Source: JAKACA01 sp050010115 | Lineage (GTDB): Bacteria > Actinomycetota > Acidimicrobiia > Acidimicrobiales > Bog-793 | Assembly (NCBI GenBank): GCA_050010115.1 | Contig: JBEKLQ010000008.1 | Location: 1-64,000, forward strand | Direction: 5' to 3' | DNA length: 64,000 bases | Part shown: positions 26,406-34,504 of the stretch, piece after piece | Numbering within the stretch: position 1 is the stretch's first letter | How the letters are laid out: each line of letters begins with the position of its first letter | Program-made: the position numbers and the translations under genes | The notes under the pieces: generated by a model | Seen by the model: only the letters and a program-made list of their open reading frames with translations | Told to the model about the DNA's origin: nothing | Database searches by the model: none

Positions 26406-26957
26406 ATGCCAGAGCTCGTCCCGCCGACCATGGTGGTGCATCGATCGTTCATCGCGGCCATGGCGGAGTTCGTCGACGAAGGTCGGGGAGGATCCGACGA
26501 CGACTCGATGATCGCCCGCGAGATGAAGAACTTCGAGGCGGCGTGGGAGACGGAGGAGGGTTTCTCGGCGTACATCGAGCAGCTCCGGGCCGACGCCGAC
26601 GAGTCCACGCCGCGGGCCAGTTTCCTCGTGCCGAGCACGACGTGGTGGTGGGTGGAGGGCTCCGAGTACGTGGGGAGGATCGCCCTCCGCCACCGGCTGA
26701 CCGAGCGTCTGCTGGAGATCGGCGGTCACATCGGCTACGACGTCCGACCGTCGGCTCGCCGCCAGGGTCATGCAACGGCGATGCTGCGGGCTGTGCTGCC
26801 GCACGCCCACGCCCTCGAGATCGACCCGGCGTTGGTGACGTGCGACACGGACAACGTCGGGTCGCGCCGGGTGATCGAGGCGAACGGCGGAGTGTTCGAA
26901 GACGAACGGAGCGGCAAGCTCAGGTTCTGGGTCCCGACAGGCGGGACGGGCGGCTAA
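26406..26957 (+). CDS. GNAT-family N-acetyltransferase
   Basis: A 183-aa acetyltransferase. The acetyl-CoA loop is RPSARRQGHATAMLRAVL, and the C-terminal ASN-like region reads TCDTDNVGSRRVIEANGG, both standard for GNAT proteins of the RimJ-like group. I prefer ATG 26406; GTG 26361, overlapping the previous stop, would add 15 residues and is possible. Substrate unknown. Confidence 0.8.
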   Translation: MPELVPPTMVVHRSFIAAMAEFVDEGRGGSDDDSMIAREMKNFEAAWETEEGFSAYIEQLRADADESTPRASFLVPSTTWWWVEGSEYVGRIALRHRLTERLLEIGGHIGYDVRPSARRQGHATAMLRAVLPHAHALEIDPALVTCDTDNVGSRRVIEANGGVFEDERSGKLRFWVPTGGTGG

Positions 26958-27009
26958 GCAGGCGACAGCGACGGCCCGACGCCGGCCGGCTGCGAGCCGC
27001 CTCAATCGA

Positions 27010-28593
27010 TCAGGTGCCGCTTGCGCAGACCGTGCCCTTCGGCGGCCGCGTGCCTGTCAGGAAGAAACCGTCGACCCAGTTCCTGACGCAAGCGCTGAAG
27101 AAGTAACCGGTGTGACCGTCGCCGGTTCGCGTGAGCAGCACTGCGCCGGGGATCTGGTGGGTGAGGGCGACCGCCCAGGCGTACGGCGTGGCCGGGTCGT
27201 GAGTCGAGCCGACGACGAGGACGGGCAACGACTGGGAGATGTGCAGCGGGGCAGGCCTCCCGGTTGGAGGGACCGGCCAGTAGTTACAGGGAAGTTGGCC
27301 CCACGCCTCCGCTGGCCCGAAGTCGGGCGCCGTCTTGGCGAACTGCCGGGCGAGCGACGGGTAGGTGGACACCGGCAGCGACGGCCGGTCGAGACAGTTG
27401 ACGGCGAGGTTCGCCGAGATCAGGTTGGACACGGTGCCGTTCGTCTGGAAGCCGGCAAGGTTGTAGGCGAGCGCCGCCAGCAACGAGCCATCCCCGGCGT
27501 TCGCCGCTGCGAGTCCCTGGGCGAGGTACAGCCAGTCGTTCGTCGAGTACAGCGAGGAGATTACGCCCTCGAGTGCGAGACCGTAGTCGACGGTCTGCCG
27601 ACCGCCGAGTGCCGGGATCAGATCAGCACTCAGGGTGCCGCCAGTTGCAAGCGTGTTCATGACCTCCGTGTACGTCGCCGCCGCGCCGGAAGCCAGCTCG
27701 CTGTTGCACGTGGCGTTCGTGGGGCACCATGCGAAGAAGTCATGGAGGTCCACTTCGAATGCTGCCGCTTGTTGCTCGGAGTTGGCCGTGGCACTGAGCG
27801 AGGGATCGAGAGCCCCGTCGAGGACGAACGCACCGACATGGCTGGGGAATGCCTGCGCGTAAAGAGCCCCCAAGTACGTTCCATAGGAGAAACCCAGGTA
27901 GTCGAGCTTCGCCTCGCCGACCGCCGCCCTCAGACGATCCATGTCGTCGGCCACCACAGCGGTCGACAGGTTCGCGAGCACGTCCTTCGGCATCTTCGTA
28001 GCGCACGCTGCGTCGAAGGCCTTCACCTGCGCGATCAGCGTCGTGACCTGTGCCGTGGTGGTCGGAGCGGGGCTCAGCCCGAGCCAGGCGCGCAGACTCG
28101 CAGCCGACTCGCACTGAATCGGATCGCTCGACCCGACACCTCTCGGGTCGAAGCTGACCAGATTGAACTGCTGGCGGAGCGACACCGGGAACTGCGAATA
28201 CGTGTGCTCTAGAAACTGGATCCCGGATCCACCCGGGCCTCCTGGGTTCATCACCACGTCGCGTGCCTTGCTCGGGTCCTGGCTGGCTGGAAGCTCCACG
28301 ACCGCCACCTTCAGAGTGCCGTCGCTCGGTTCTGAGTACGACACGGGCACGACGAGCGAGGCGCACAGGAATTTTTCGGCACATGGGTGCCACGACAACT
28401 TCGTGACGGGTGGCAGCGTGCTTTGGGTCGTCGTCGCACTCGAGGGCGACGTGCTGGTGTGGCCGGCCGGAGCGGACGTCGTCGCGTGCGTGCCCGGCAC
28501 GGCCGTCGACGTGCTGCACGCCGACGCCACGGCGCCCAACGAGGCGACGGCCACGAGCAGCGCGGCCCGGGACCGGGACACGGGGCACCTCAT
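27010..28593 (-). CDS. Secreted TAP-like alpha/beta hydrolase (tripeptidyl aminopeptidase type)
   Basis: A 527-aa exported hydrolase. The start ATG 28591-28593 gives a lipoprotein signal with AVASAC near residue 24, then a Thr/Ser linker. The core has NPGGPGGSG (oxyanion hole), GFSYGTYLG (nucleophile Ser), VVGSTHDPATPY (Asp) and GDGHTGYF (His), the pattern of Streptomyces tripeptidyl aminopeptidases with the TAP-like C-terminal domain. It probably trims peptides outside the cell. A frame extending 62 codons upstream has no support. Confidence 0.88.
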   Translation of the reverse strand: MRCPVSRSRAALLVAVASLGAVASACSTSTAVPGTHATTSAPAGHTSTSPSSATTTQSTLPPVTKLSWHPCAEKFLCASLVVPVSYSEPSDGTLKVAVVELPASQDPSKARDVVMNPGGPGGSGIQFLEHTYSQFPVSLRQQFNLVSFDPRGVGSSDPIQCESAASLRAWLGLSPAPTTTAQVTTLIAQVKAFDAACATKMPKDVLANLSTAVVADDMDRLRAAVGEAKLDYLGFSYGTYLGALYAQAFPSHVGAFVLDGALDPSLSATANSEQQAAAFEVDLHDFFAWCPTNATCNSELASGAAATYTEVMNTLATGGTLSADLIPALGGRQTVDYGLALEGVISSLYSTNDWLYLAQGLAAANAGDGSLLAALAYNLAGFQTNGTVSNLISANLAVNCLDRPSLPVSTYPSLARQFAKTAPDFGPAEAWGQLPCNYWPVPPTGRPAPLHISQSLPVLVVGSTHDPATPYAWAVALTHQIPGAVLLTRTGDGHTGYFFSACVRNWVDGFFLTGTRPPKGTVCASGT

Positions 28594-28630
28594 AATGCGA
28601 ATCCTTGCAGCAACGGTGGCTTCATGAGGG

Positions 28631-31600
28631 TCAGGCCCGACGTAACCAGGCCTTGCCCCCATGACCGTCACCGCCCGAGATTGCATGGGCCTCTCCGCCG
28701 TCCTCGCCCGGCGCGAACTCGACCCTGACGGCAAGCACTTCGCGAGCGATCGTTGGGGCGTCGTAGCGGAGGTCGTCAAAGCCCTCGAGCCACACGGCCA
28801 CCCGATCCGACAGGTCTAGGCCGGCGTCCTTCCGCAGATCCTGCAACTGCCGGACCACCTCGCGCACCCGTCCCCGGCGGCGCAGGTCGTCGTCGAGCTC
28901 GAGGTCCAGGGCTACAGCGAGACCGCCTTCGGTGGCGGCTGTGAACCCCTCTCGCGGCATCGTCCGGATCTCCAGGTCGGACCCCGTGAGGTCGACCGGC
29001 TGGCCATCGAGCACGACTGTGATCGTGCCGCCCTCTGCCAACGTCGCGGCGGCTTGGAGCAACTCGTCCTGGCTGAGCGCCGCCAGCGCCGGTCGGAGCT
29101 GCTGGGAGGCTCCCCCGAGGCGGGGGCCGAGCTGCCTGAAATTCGGGGCGAGCTGAACGCTCACCGCATCACTCAACGTTCCGCTCACGACGACCTCGTC
29201 GGTGTTCAGTTCCTCGGCGGCGTCCGCAACCAGGAGCTCGGGACTGCGAGGTGGCACGACGACGACGGCCCGCCGGAGGGGCTGGCGTACACGCTGGCCG
29301 GCTTGCGCCCGAGCTGCCCTGCCGAGCGAGACCACCCGGCGGGTGAGCTCGACCGACGCCTCGAGATCGCTGTCGATCATGGCGGCGTCCGCCTCGGGCC
29401 ATGCTGCCAGGTGCACGGAGACCGGCTCCGATGGCGCCTCGCTGGTTGTGGCAGCCGCTCCCGCTGAGCCGGTGGCGCCGCCCTCGACGACCCCCTCTCC
29501 GCCGACGGCAAGCGAGCGCCACATCTCCTCGGCGAGGAATGGGCAGAATGGTGCCAGCAGTTGGGCCAAGGTGACGAGCACCTCGTGCAGCGTGGCGTGG
29601 GCTGCGAGCACTTCCTCGGCCGCGGTGCCGGGGTCTGTCCGCCAGAAGCGACGCCTGCTCCGCCGCACGAACCAATTCGACAGGTCGTCGACGAGCAAGC
29701 CGATCGCCGTGGCGGCTTCCTGTGGCCGGTAGTCCTCCAACGCGGCGGTTATCTCCAGGACTGTCGACGCCAGCCGGGACAGGAGCCAGCGGTCGATCGG
29801 CGAGCGCACCGAGCGGGCGGGAACCCTCGGATCGCCGGGATCGAACGCGTTCAGCCCGGCGTAGGTCGTGAAGAAGCTCCAGGAGTTCCACAACGTGAGC
29901 AAGACATCGCCGGTGGAGGCGTCGATCATCGCCAGGCTCGTCCGCGTGGAGGTCCAGGGTGAGCCCTGGTGGAACATCCACCATCGCAGCGGGTCGGCGC
30001 CGCGGGTGTCGAGGATCGTCCAGGGGTCGATGACGTTGCCAAGGCTCTTCGACATCTTGCGACCCTCGGCGTCGACGATGTGCCCGAGGGCGAGCACGTG
30101 CCGATACGGAGCTTTGCCGTGCACGAGGACGTTGACAGCCAGCAACGAGTAGAACCAGCCCCGCGTCTGGTCGATCGCCTCGGCGATGAACTCCGCCGGG
30201 ATGGCAAGGCGTTCCGCAGAGCCCGCTTCGGCGGGATAGCCCCATTGGGCTGCCGGCATCGAGCCGGAATCGAACCAGGCGTCGATGACCGCCTCGACGC
30301 GCCGGGTGTCCTGCCCACAGACCGGGCATGGCCAGCTGACCGAGTCGATCGCCGGGCGGTGCGGATCGAGATCGCTCTGGTCGGCGCCGCTCAGCTTGGA
30401 CAGCTCGGCCAGCGACGACACGCATTGCACGTGACCGGCCCCGCAGCGCCAGATGGGGAGTGGTGTCCCCCAGTAGCGGTCCCTCGACAGCGCCCAGTCG
30501 ACATTGTTCGCCAGCCATTCGCCAAAACGCCCGTGCTTCACATGCTCCGGCCGCCACTCCACCGTCTCGTTGGCGGCGATGAGATCGGCCTTGTGGGAGG
30601 ACGTGGCGACGTACCAGGACGGCGACCCCCAGTAGATCAACGGGGTCGAGCACCTCCAACAGTGCGGGTACTGGTGAGCGAACGCCTCGGCCCGGACCAG
30701 CAACCCGTCGGCTGCAAGATGATCCACGATCGCCTGATCCGTCTCCTTCACCGCCTGGTCGGCGAGCCAACCGGCGGTGCCGATGAACCGGCCATCGGGC
30801 CCGACCGGGTTGAGCGTTGGCAAGCCGAGCTGCCGGCCGAGCACCCAGTCGTCGGCCCCGAAGGCTGGGGCGATATGGACCAGCCCAGTCCCGTCATCCG
30901 AAGTGACGAATGTCGCCGGCACGACCCGCCAGCCGTCGGAGCCTGCCGGGATCTCCACCGCATCGAGCGGTCGCTGGTAGGAGAGACCCACGAGATCGCT
31001 GCCCTTGAGGCGGGCCGAGGCTCGCTCGAGCGCCCCGGCGCCGAAGACATCGTCCGCCCTCGCCGCAGCGACCACGGAACCATCGACCACGACGTAGTCG
31101 ATGTCCTCCCCCACCGCCACCGCGGTGTTCGACGGCAGCGTCCAGGGCGTCGTCGTCCAGACGGCGAGCGACTGCGCCCCACCGGGTCCCGGGCCGACGA
31201 GCAGAAAACGAACGTAGGCCGACACATCGCTCACTTCCCGGTACACGTCGGGCTGGCCGAGCTCGTGGCTCGACAGCGCCGTCCCGCACCGGGCGCAGTA
31301 CGGGACGACTTTCACGTCCTCGAACAGCAACCCGCGCTCGAACAGCTGGGAGAGATGCCACCAGACCGACTGGACGTAGCTCGGCGACATCGTCCAGTAG
31401 GCGTCGTCGGTGTCGACGAAGTAGCCGATGCGCTCGGTCAGCCGTTCCCAGTCTTCGACGTACTCCACCACCGACTGCCGGCAACGCTCGACGAACGCCG
31501 CCACGCCGTACGCCTCGATCTGATCCTTCCCCGAGAAACCCAACTCCCTCTCGACCTGCACCTCCACCGGCAAGCCATGGGTGTCCCAGCCCGCCCGGCG

Positions 31601-31840
31601 GGCGACCCGGTACCCGCGCATCGTCCAGAATCTGCAGAAGAGGTCCTTGTACACACGTGCCCACACGTGATGGAGGCCCGGCTTGCCGTTCGCCGTCGGG
31701 GGCCCCTCGTAGAAAACGAGCTCTGGCGCGCCTTCGCGGCGGCTGGTGGAGCGCTCGAACACTCGCTCTGCCTTCCAGAGCTCGAGCACGTCTCGCTCGA
31801 TGTTCGGGAAATCAGGACTCGACGCCGGTTGACGGAACAC
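28631..31840 (-). CDS. ileS: Isoleucyl-tRNA synthetase
   Basis: A class I synthetase of 1069 aa, the length of the actinobacterial/eukaryote-like IleRS. The HIGH-type motif is GKPGLHHVWAR (residues 53-63) and KMSKS lies in EGRKMSKSLGNV near 595. The editing domain lies between, and a zinc-type CPVCG precedes VIDAWFDSG. It charges tRNA-Ile in the cytoplasm and is essential. I chose GTG 31838-31840 because GAGGAGG lies just upstream; the open frame runs 82 codons further without support. The C-terminal part ends with an anticodon-binding helical domain and a charged tail. Confidence 0.95.
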   Translation of the reverse strand: MFRQPASSPDFPNIERDVLELWKAERVFERSTSRREGAPELVFYEGPPTANGKPGLHHVWARVYKDLFCRFWTMRGYRVARRAGWDTHGLPVEVQVERELGFSGKDQIEAYGVAAFVERCRQSVVEYVEDWERLTERIGYFVDTDDAYWTMSPSYVQSVWWHLSQLFERGLLFEDVKVVPYCARCGTALSSHELGQPDVYREVSDVSAYVRFLLVGPGPGGAQSLAVWTTTPWTLPSNTAVAVGEDIDYVVVDGSVVAAARADDVFGAGALERASARLKGSDLVGLSYQRPLDAVEIPAGSDGWRVVPATFVTSDDGTGLVHIAPAFGADDWVLGRQLGLPTLNPVGPDGRFIGTAGWLADQAVKETDQAIVDHLAADGLLVRAEAFAHQYPHCWRCSTPLIYWGSPSWYVATSSHKADLIAANETVEWRPEHVKHGRFGEWLANNVDWALSRDRYWGTPLPIWRCGAGHVQCVSSLAELSKLSGADQSDLDPHRPAIDSVSWPCPVCGQDTRRVEAVIDAWFDSGSMPAAQWGYPAEAGSAERLAIPAEFIAEAIDQTRGWFYSLLAVNVLVHGKAPYRHVLALGHIVDAEGRKMSKSLGNVIDPWTILDTRGADPLRWWMFHQGSPWTSTRTSLAMIDASTGDVLLTLWNSWSFFTTYAGLNAFDPGDPRVPARSVRSPIDRWLLSRLASTVLEITAALEDYRPQEAATAIGLLVDDLSNWFVRRSRRRFWRTDPGTAAEEVLAAHATLHEVLVTLAQLLAPFCPFLAEEMWRSLAVGGEGVVEGGATGSAGAAATTSEAPSEPVSVHLAAWPEADAAMIDSDLEASVELTRRVVSLGRAARAQAGQRVRQPLRRAVVVVPPRSPELLVADAAEELNTDEVVVSGTLSDAVSVQLAPNFRQLGPRLGGASQQLRPALAALSQDELLQAAATLAEGGTITVVLDGQPVDLTGSDLEIRTMPREGFTAATEGGLAVALDLELDDDLRRRGRVREVVRQLQDLRKDAGLDLSDRVAVWLEGFDDLRYDAPTIAREVLAVRVEFAPGEDGGEAHAISGGDGHGGKAWLRRA

Positions 31841-31946
31841 AGACCTCCTCAACGGGAAACGGCTCAAGGTTGGGCTCGAATCCGTCGAGACTCTAGATGG
31901 CACTGATCCCATTCTCCGACACGTGAGTAACAGAAACGAAGTGAAT

Positions 31947-33122
31947 ATGCCTCGATTGGTTCGGTCTCTCACCGCTGCCCGGGCCGTCGCGGTCACCACG
32001 ATCGCGTTGACCGCCTTCGCCGGCCTCGGGAGCCTCAGCACGCTCTCCAGCGCTTCGGTCACGCCGAGGTCCACCAGCGGGCCCACGGTTCATCGCCTCG
32101 ACAGCATCAGCTGCCCCACCTCCGGCTTCTGCATGGCGGTCGGCACAGGCATCGACCACGTCAGCTCCACGGACGTCACCAGCGCCGTCCTCGAATACAC
32201 CGGCGGGTCCTGGAAGACCGCCGAGTTCGCCAATCCGAGCTCCAACGCGACGAACTGGCAGACGGTCTCCTGCTCCTCAGCAACGTTCTGCGTGGCTGCT
32301 GGCGTCACGACGAAGAACGTGGTGGCCGTGGCCGAGTACACCGGCTCATGGTCCCTCTTCCGCAACGTCTCGATCACTTACGACGCCCATGCGTCGGTGA
32401 TGCAGGCATCGTGTAGTGGAACCTTCTGTTTCGTCACCGGCTACGCCAACGCAGAGGTGATCAAGGTCAGCGGCTCGACGGTCGGCCAGGTGGCGCTGCC
32501 CGTCCCTGCCGGCGACTCGACCCAGGACATCGGCGTCTGGTGCCATTCCCCCACGGACTGCCGGGTGACCGGGTACGCGTCGGGCTCCAGCGGCACCGTG
32601 AACCTCGAATTCACCTGGGACGGCAAGGCCTTCTCGCCCTGGTCTGCAGCGGTGGACTCCGGCGTCATCGGGAGTCCTCTCGAGTGCAGCTCGACAAGCT
32701 TCTGCGTTGAGTGGAACGCCCTGCTCAAGCCGAACGTCCTGGGCGTCGAGCACTACAACGGGAGCACGTGGTCGGCCGAGGCGACCAGCTTCAGCGGGGC
32801 GGACTCGTTGGCGATTCCGGCGGGTTTCTCGTGCTTGTCGTCGAGCTGGTGCGCCCAGGTCGGCTACTTCTACAACTCCGCCATGACCTCGTTCCTCCCG
32901 ATGGCCTACATCATGGGCGGATCGAGCTGGAAGGCTTCGACGCTGCCGAACATCGGGCACTTCGGCTTCCTGACCGGCGTCGGCTGCTCGTCGAGCGCGG
33001 ACTGCTACGCCGTCGGAATGTACACGAAGAACACGTCGATGAACGGTGCCAAGTACGTGCCCGACTTGCTCCACTACAACGGCTCGTCGTGGAGCTCCGT
33101 CACGGTCTCCGGCCTCGGCTGA
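31947..33122 (+). CDS. Secreted Cys-pair repeat protein (propeller-like)
   Basis: A 391-aa exported protein with an N-terminal signal (residues 1-38, AVAVTTIALTAFAGLGS). It has at least six copies of a roughly 45-55 residue unit built around S-C-x(5-6)-[FDW]-C-x-A-V-G, for example SCPTSGFCMAVGTG, SCSSATFCVAAG and GCSSSADCYAVGM, followed by a YNGSSW strand. The layout suggests a disulfide-stabilised beta-propeller on the surface. Known actinobacterial proteins share the pattern but have no set function. ATG 31947 is chosen over GTG 31923 because it starts the signal peptide. It is divergent from ileS. Confidence 0.75.
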   Translation: MPRLVRSLTAARAVAVTTIALTAFAGLGSLSTLSSASVTPRSTSGPTVHRLDSISCPTSGFCMAVGTGIDHVSSTDVTSAVLEYTGGSWKTAEFANPSSNATNWQTVSCSSATFCVAAGVTTKNVVAVAEYTGSWSLFRNVSITYDAHASVMQASCSGTFCFVTGYANAEVIKVSGSTVGQVALPVPAGDSTQDIGVWCHSPTDCRVTGYASGSSGTVNLEFTWDGKAFSPWSAAVDSGVIGSPLECSSTSFCVEWNALLKPNVLGVEHYNGSTWSAEATSFSGADSLAIPAGFSCLSSSWCAQVGYFYNSAMTSFLPMAYIMGGSSWKASTLPNIGHFGFLTGVGCSSSADCYAVGMYTKNTSMNGAKYVPDLLHYNGSSWSSVTVSGLG

Positions 33123-33190
33123 TCGGGCTCTCGGCTGATCGGGCTCTCGGCTGATCGGGCTCTCGGCTGATCGGGCTCTCGGCTGATCGG
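33119..33190 (+). repeat. 16-bp tandem repeat starting at a stop codon
   Basis: CTGATCGGGCTCTCGG is repeated four and a half times without mismatch (33119-33190). The first unit contains the stop codon (TGA 33120-33122) of the Cys-pair repeat gene. A second cluster follows at about 33208-33245, with four spaced copies of GCCAGTCCC. Confidence 0.95.
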
Positions 33191-33492
33191 ACGGCGCCGG
33201 TCGCCCCCTGCCAGTCCCGCCTGCCAGTCCCGGCCGCCAGTCCCCGCCGCCAGCGGAGACCTCGAAGTCCCTTCAACTGCTATCGAGACGCCCCTCTTCT
33301 CTTTCAGCTCGTCCCCTTTACCTGGTCCCCGTCGACTCGTCCCCTTCGGTGAACGACGCACGAACCGCCGCCCGGTGCTGCCGGAGTTGGAGCCGCTGTC
33401 ACATTCAGTCTGCACAGTGCAAAGTTTCCGTGACAGCGGCACCGACGCGAGGCAGCCAGCGTGCAAGCAAGCGGGTGAGAGCCGGTGGTCAG

Positions 33493-33623
33493 GTGCGGGC
33501 TCTCCGGGTGCCGGCCAGCGAACGCCGGTGATCAGGGGAGGGTGCGGGCGGCCCGGGTCCTAAGTGCGGGCTCTCCGGGTGCCGGCCAGCGAACGCCGGT
33601 GATCAGGGGAGGGTGCGGGCGGC
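33493..33623 (+). repeat. 60-bp direct repeat, two copies
   Basis: Positions 33493-33552 and 33564-33623 are the same 60 bases (from GTGCGGGCTCTCCGGG to GGGTGCGGGCGGC), separated by 11 bases. There is no open frame with a start site, and no spacer series as in CRISPR. Confidence 0.92.
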
Positions 33624-33648
33624 TGCCCAAGGGTCGGGCGGCCAAAAG

Positions 33649-33676
33649 AAAAGCGGGGCCCGAAGGCCCCGCTTTT
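33649..33676 (-). terminator. Intrinsic terminator
   Basis: AAAAGCGGGGCC (33649-33660) and GGCCCCGCTTTT (33665-33676) form a perfect 12-bp stem with a 4-base loop. On the minus strand it ends in CTTTTCTTTT, a good U-tract, 20 bases past the stop of the anchored Ig-like protein. It could work weakly in the other direction too. Confidence 0.88.
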
Positions 33677-33696
33677 CGAGTCTCGCTAGTGAGCGA

Positions 33697-34251
33697 CTAG
33701 GTATTCGACCTGAACCGCCGGCGCCGGCCGATCTCGAAGAGGCCGAAGCCGAGCAACCCGGTACCGGCTGCGAGCAACCAGTACAGAGAGGCTGACCACG
33801 GCTCACCGGTCGGTGACACCGGAACCGTCACACCTGAGGTGACCAGGACCGAAACCGATGAAGTCAGCGACTGACCGTTCGCTCCGGTACCGACGGCGGT
33901 GATAACGCATGTCGTACCCGGCGTAGCGCTCGAAGGGATCGTGATCGTGGTGGTGAAGTCACCCTGCGAGTCGGCAGTTACCGTGATCGTCTCGATACCA
34001 CAGACGCTGATCGTCACCGTCGAGCCCGGCTTGTAGCCGTGGCCGCTCAGAGTGATCGTGCCTCCAGGAGGCGCCGAGCTTGAGCTCGTGCTGATACCGC
34101 CGCACGAGGTGGAGTAGGGGCAAGTGCTCGCTGCCTTCGCACTCTGCGCAAGCGCTGCAGTGCCGGTGAGAGCAAGCGAGCCGACTAACAAGGATGCAGC
34201 GACGAGGAAGATGCCTCCCATCGCCATCAGCAACTTTTGAATCCGAGCCAC
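33697..34251 (-). CDS. Secreted Ig-like protein with C-terminal membrane anchor
   Basis: A 184-aa surface protein. Signal peptide 1-40, mature start near AQSAKAASTCPYSTSCGG. Residues about 60-130 form an immunoglobulin-like beta domain (PPGGTITLSGHGYKPGST; TISVCGIETITV). The C-terminus has VSPTGEP, a hydrophobic helix (YWLLAAGTGLLGFGLFE) and RRRR. The last three parts look like a cell-wall sorting signal in which VSPTG stands in for LPxTG; a simple membrane anchor is the alternative. The GTG start follows GAGGGAGGG. A perfect palindrome lies in the promoter and a strong terminator follows. Confidence 0.8.
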   Translation of the reverse strand: MARIQKLLMAMGGIFLVAASLLVGSLALTGTAALAQSAKAASTCPYSTSCGGISTSSSSAPPGGTITLSGHGYKPGSTVTISVCGIETITVTADSQGDFTTTITIPSSATPGTTCVITAVGTGANGQSLTSSVSVLVTSGVTVPVSPTGEPWSASLYWLLAAGTGLLGFGLFEIGRRRRFRSNT

Positions 34252-34270
34252 GTGTGTGCCCTCCCTCTGG

Positions 34271-34298
34271 CAACATCCGACGAGTTCGTCGGATGTTG
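34271..34298. promoter_or_regulatory. Perfect 28-bp palindrome at the promoter of the Ig-like surface gene
   Basis: CAACATCCGACGA (34271-34283) pairs fully with TCGTCGGATGTTG (34286-34298) around GT. On the minus strand it lies between a TATAGA -10 (34301-34306) and the GAGGGAGGG ribosome site, so it covers the expected transcription start. It could be an operator or a 5'-UTR hairpin. A TCGACA-like -35 is 15 bases from the -10, somewhat short. Confidence 0.65.
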
Positions 34299-34504
34299 AC
34301 TCTATACGATCCCCTTACGCCTGTCGAGCGCAAGTTCTGATGACCCTGCGCTTCCTGCTACTTGACACATCGTGGCATCTCGCCACCCGAGGCATGCTAG
34401 CCGAGAAGTTCTGTCAAAGCCATCATGGCTCCACCTTCTGCCGAGCAGCGAAACACTCGGTGGCGGGCCACAGGACGGTCCGCCACAGGTCATGATAGGC
34501 CGCT

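Noticed and set aside
29169..31906. Long frames on both strands within ileS (533 and 645 aa)
   Set aside because: They lie inside ileS, which has complete synthetase motifs; both are Arg-rich shadows.
33119..33190. Possible CRISPR array
   Set aside because: Units are directly adjacent without spacers, so it is a simple tandem repeat.
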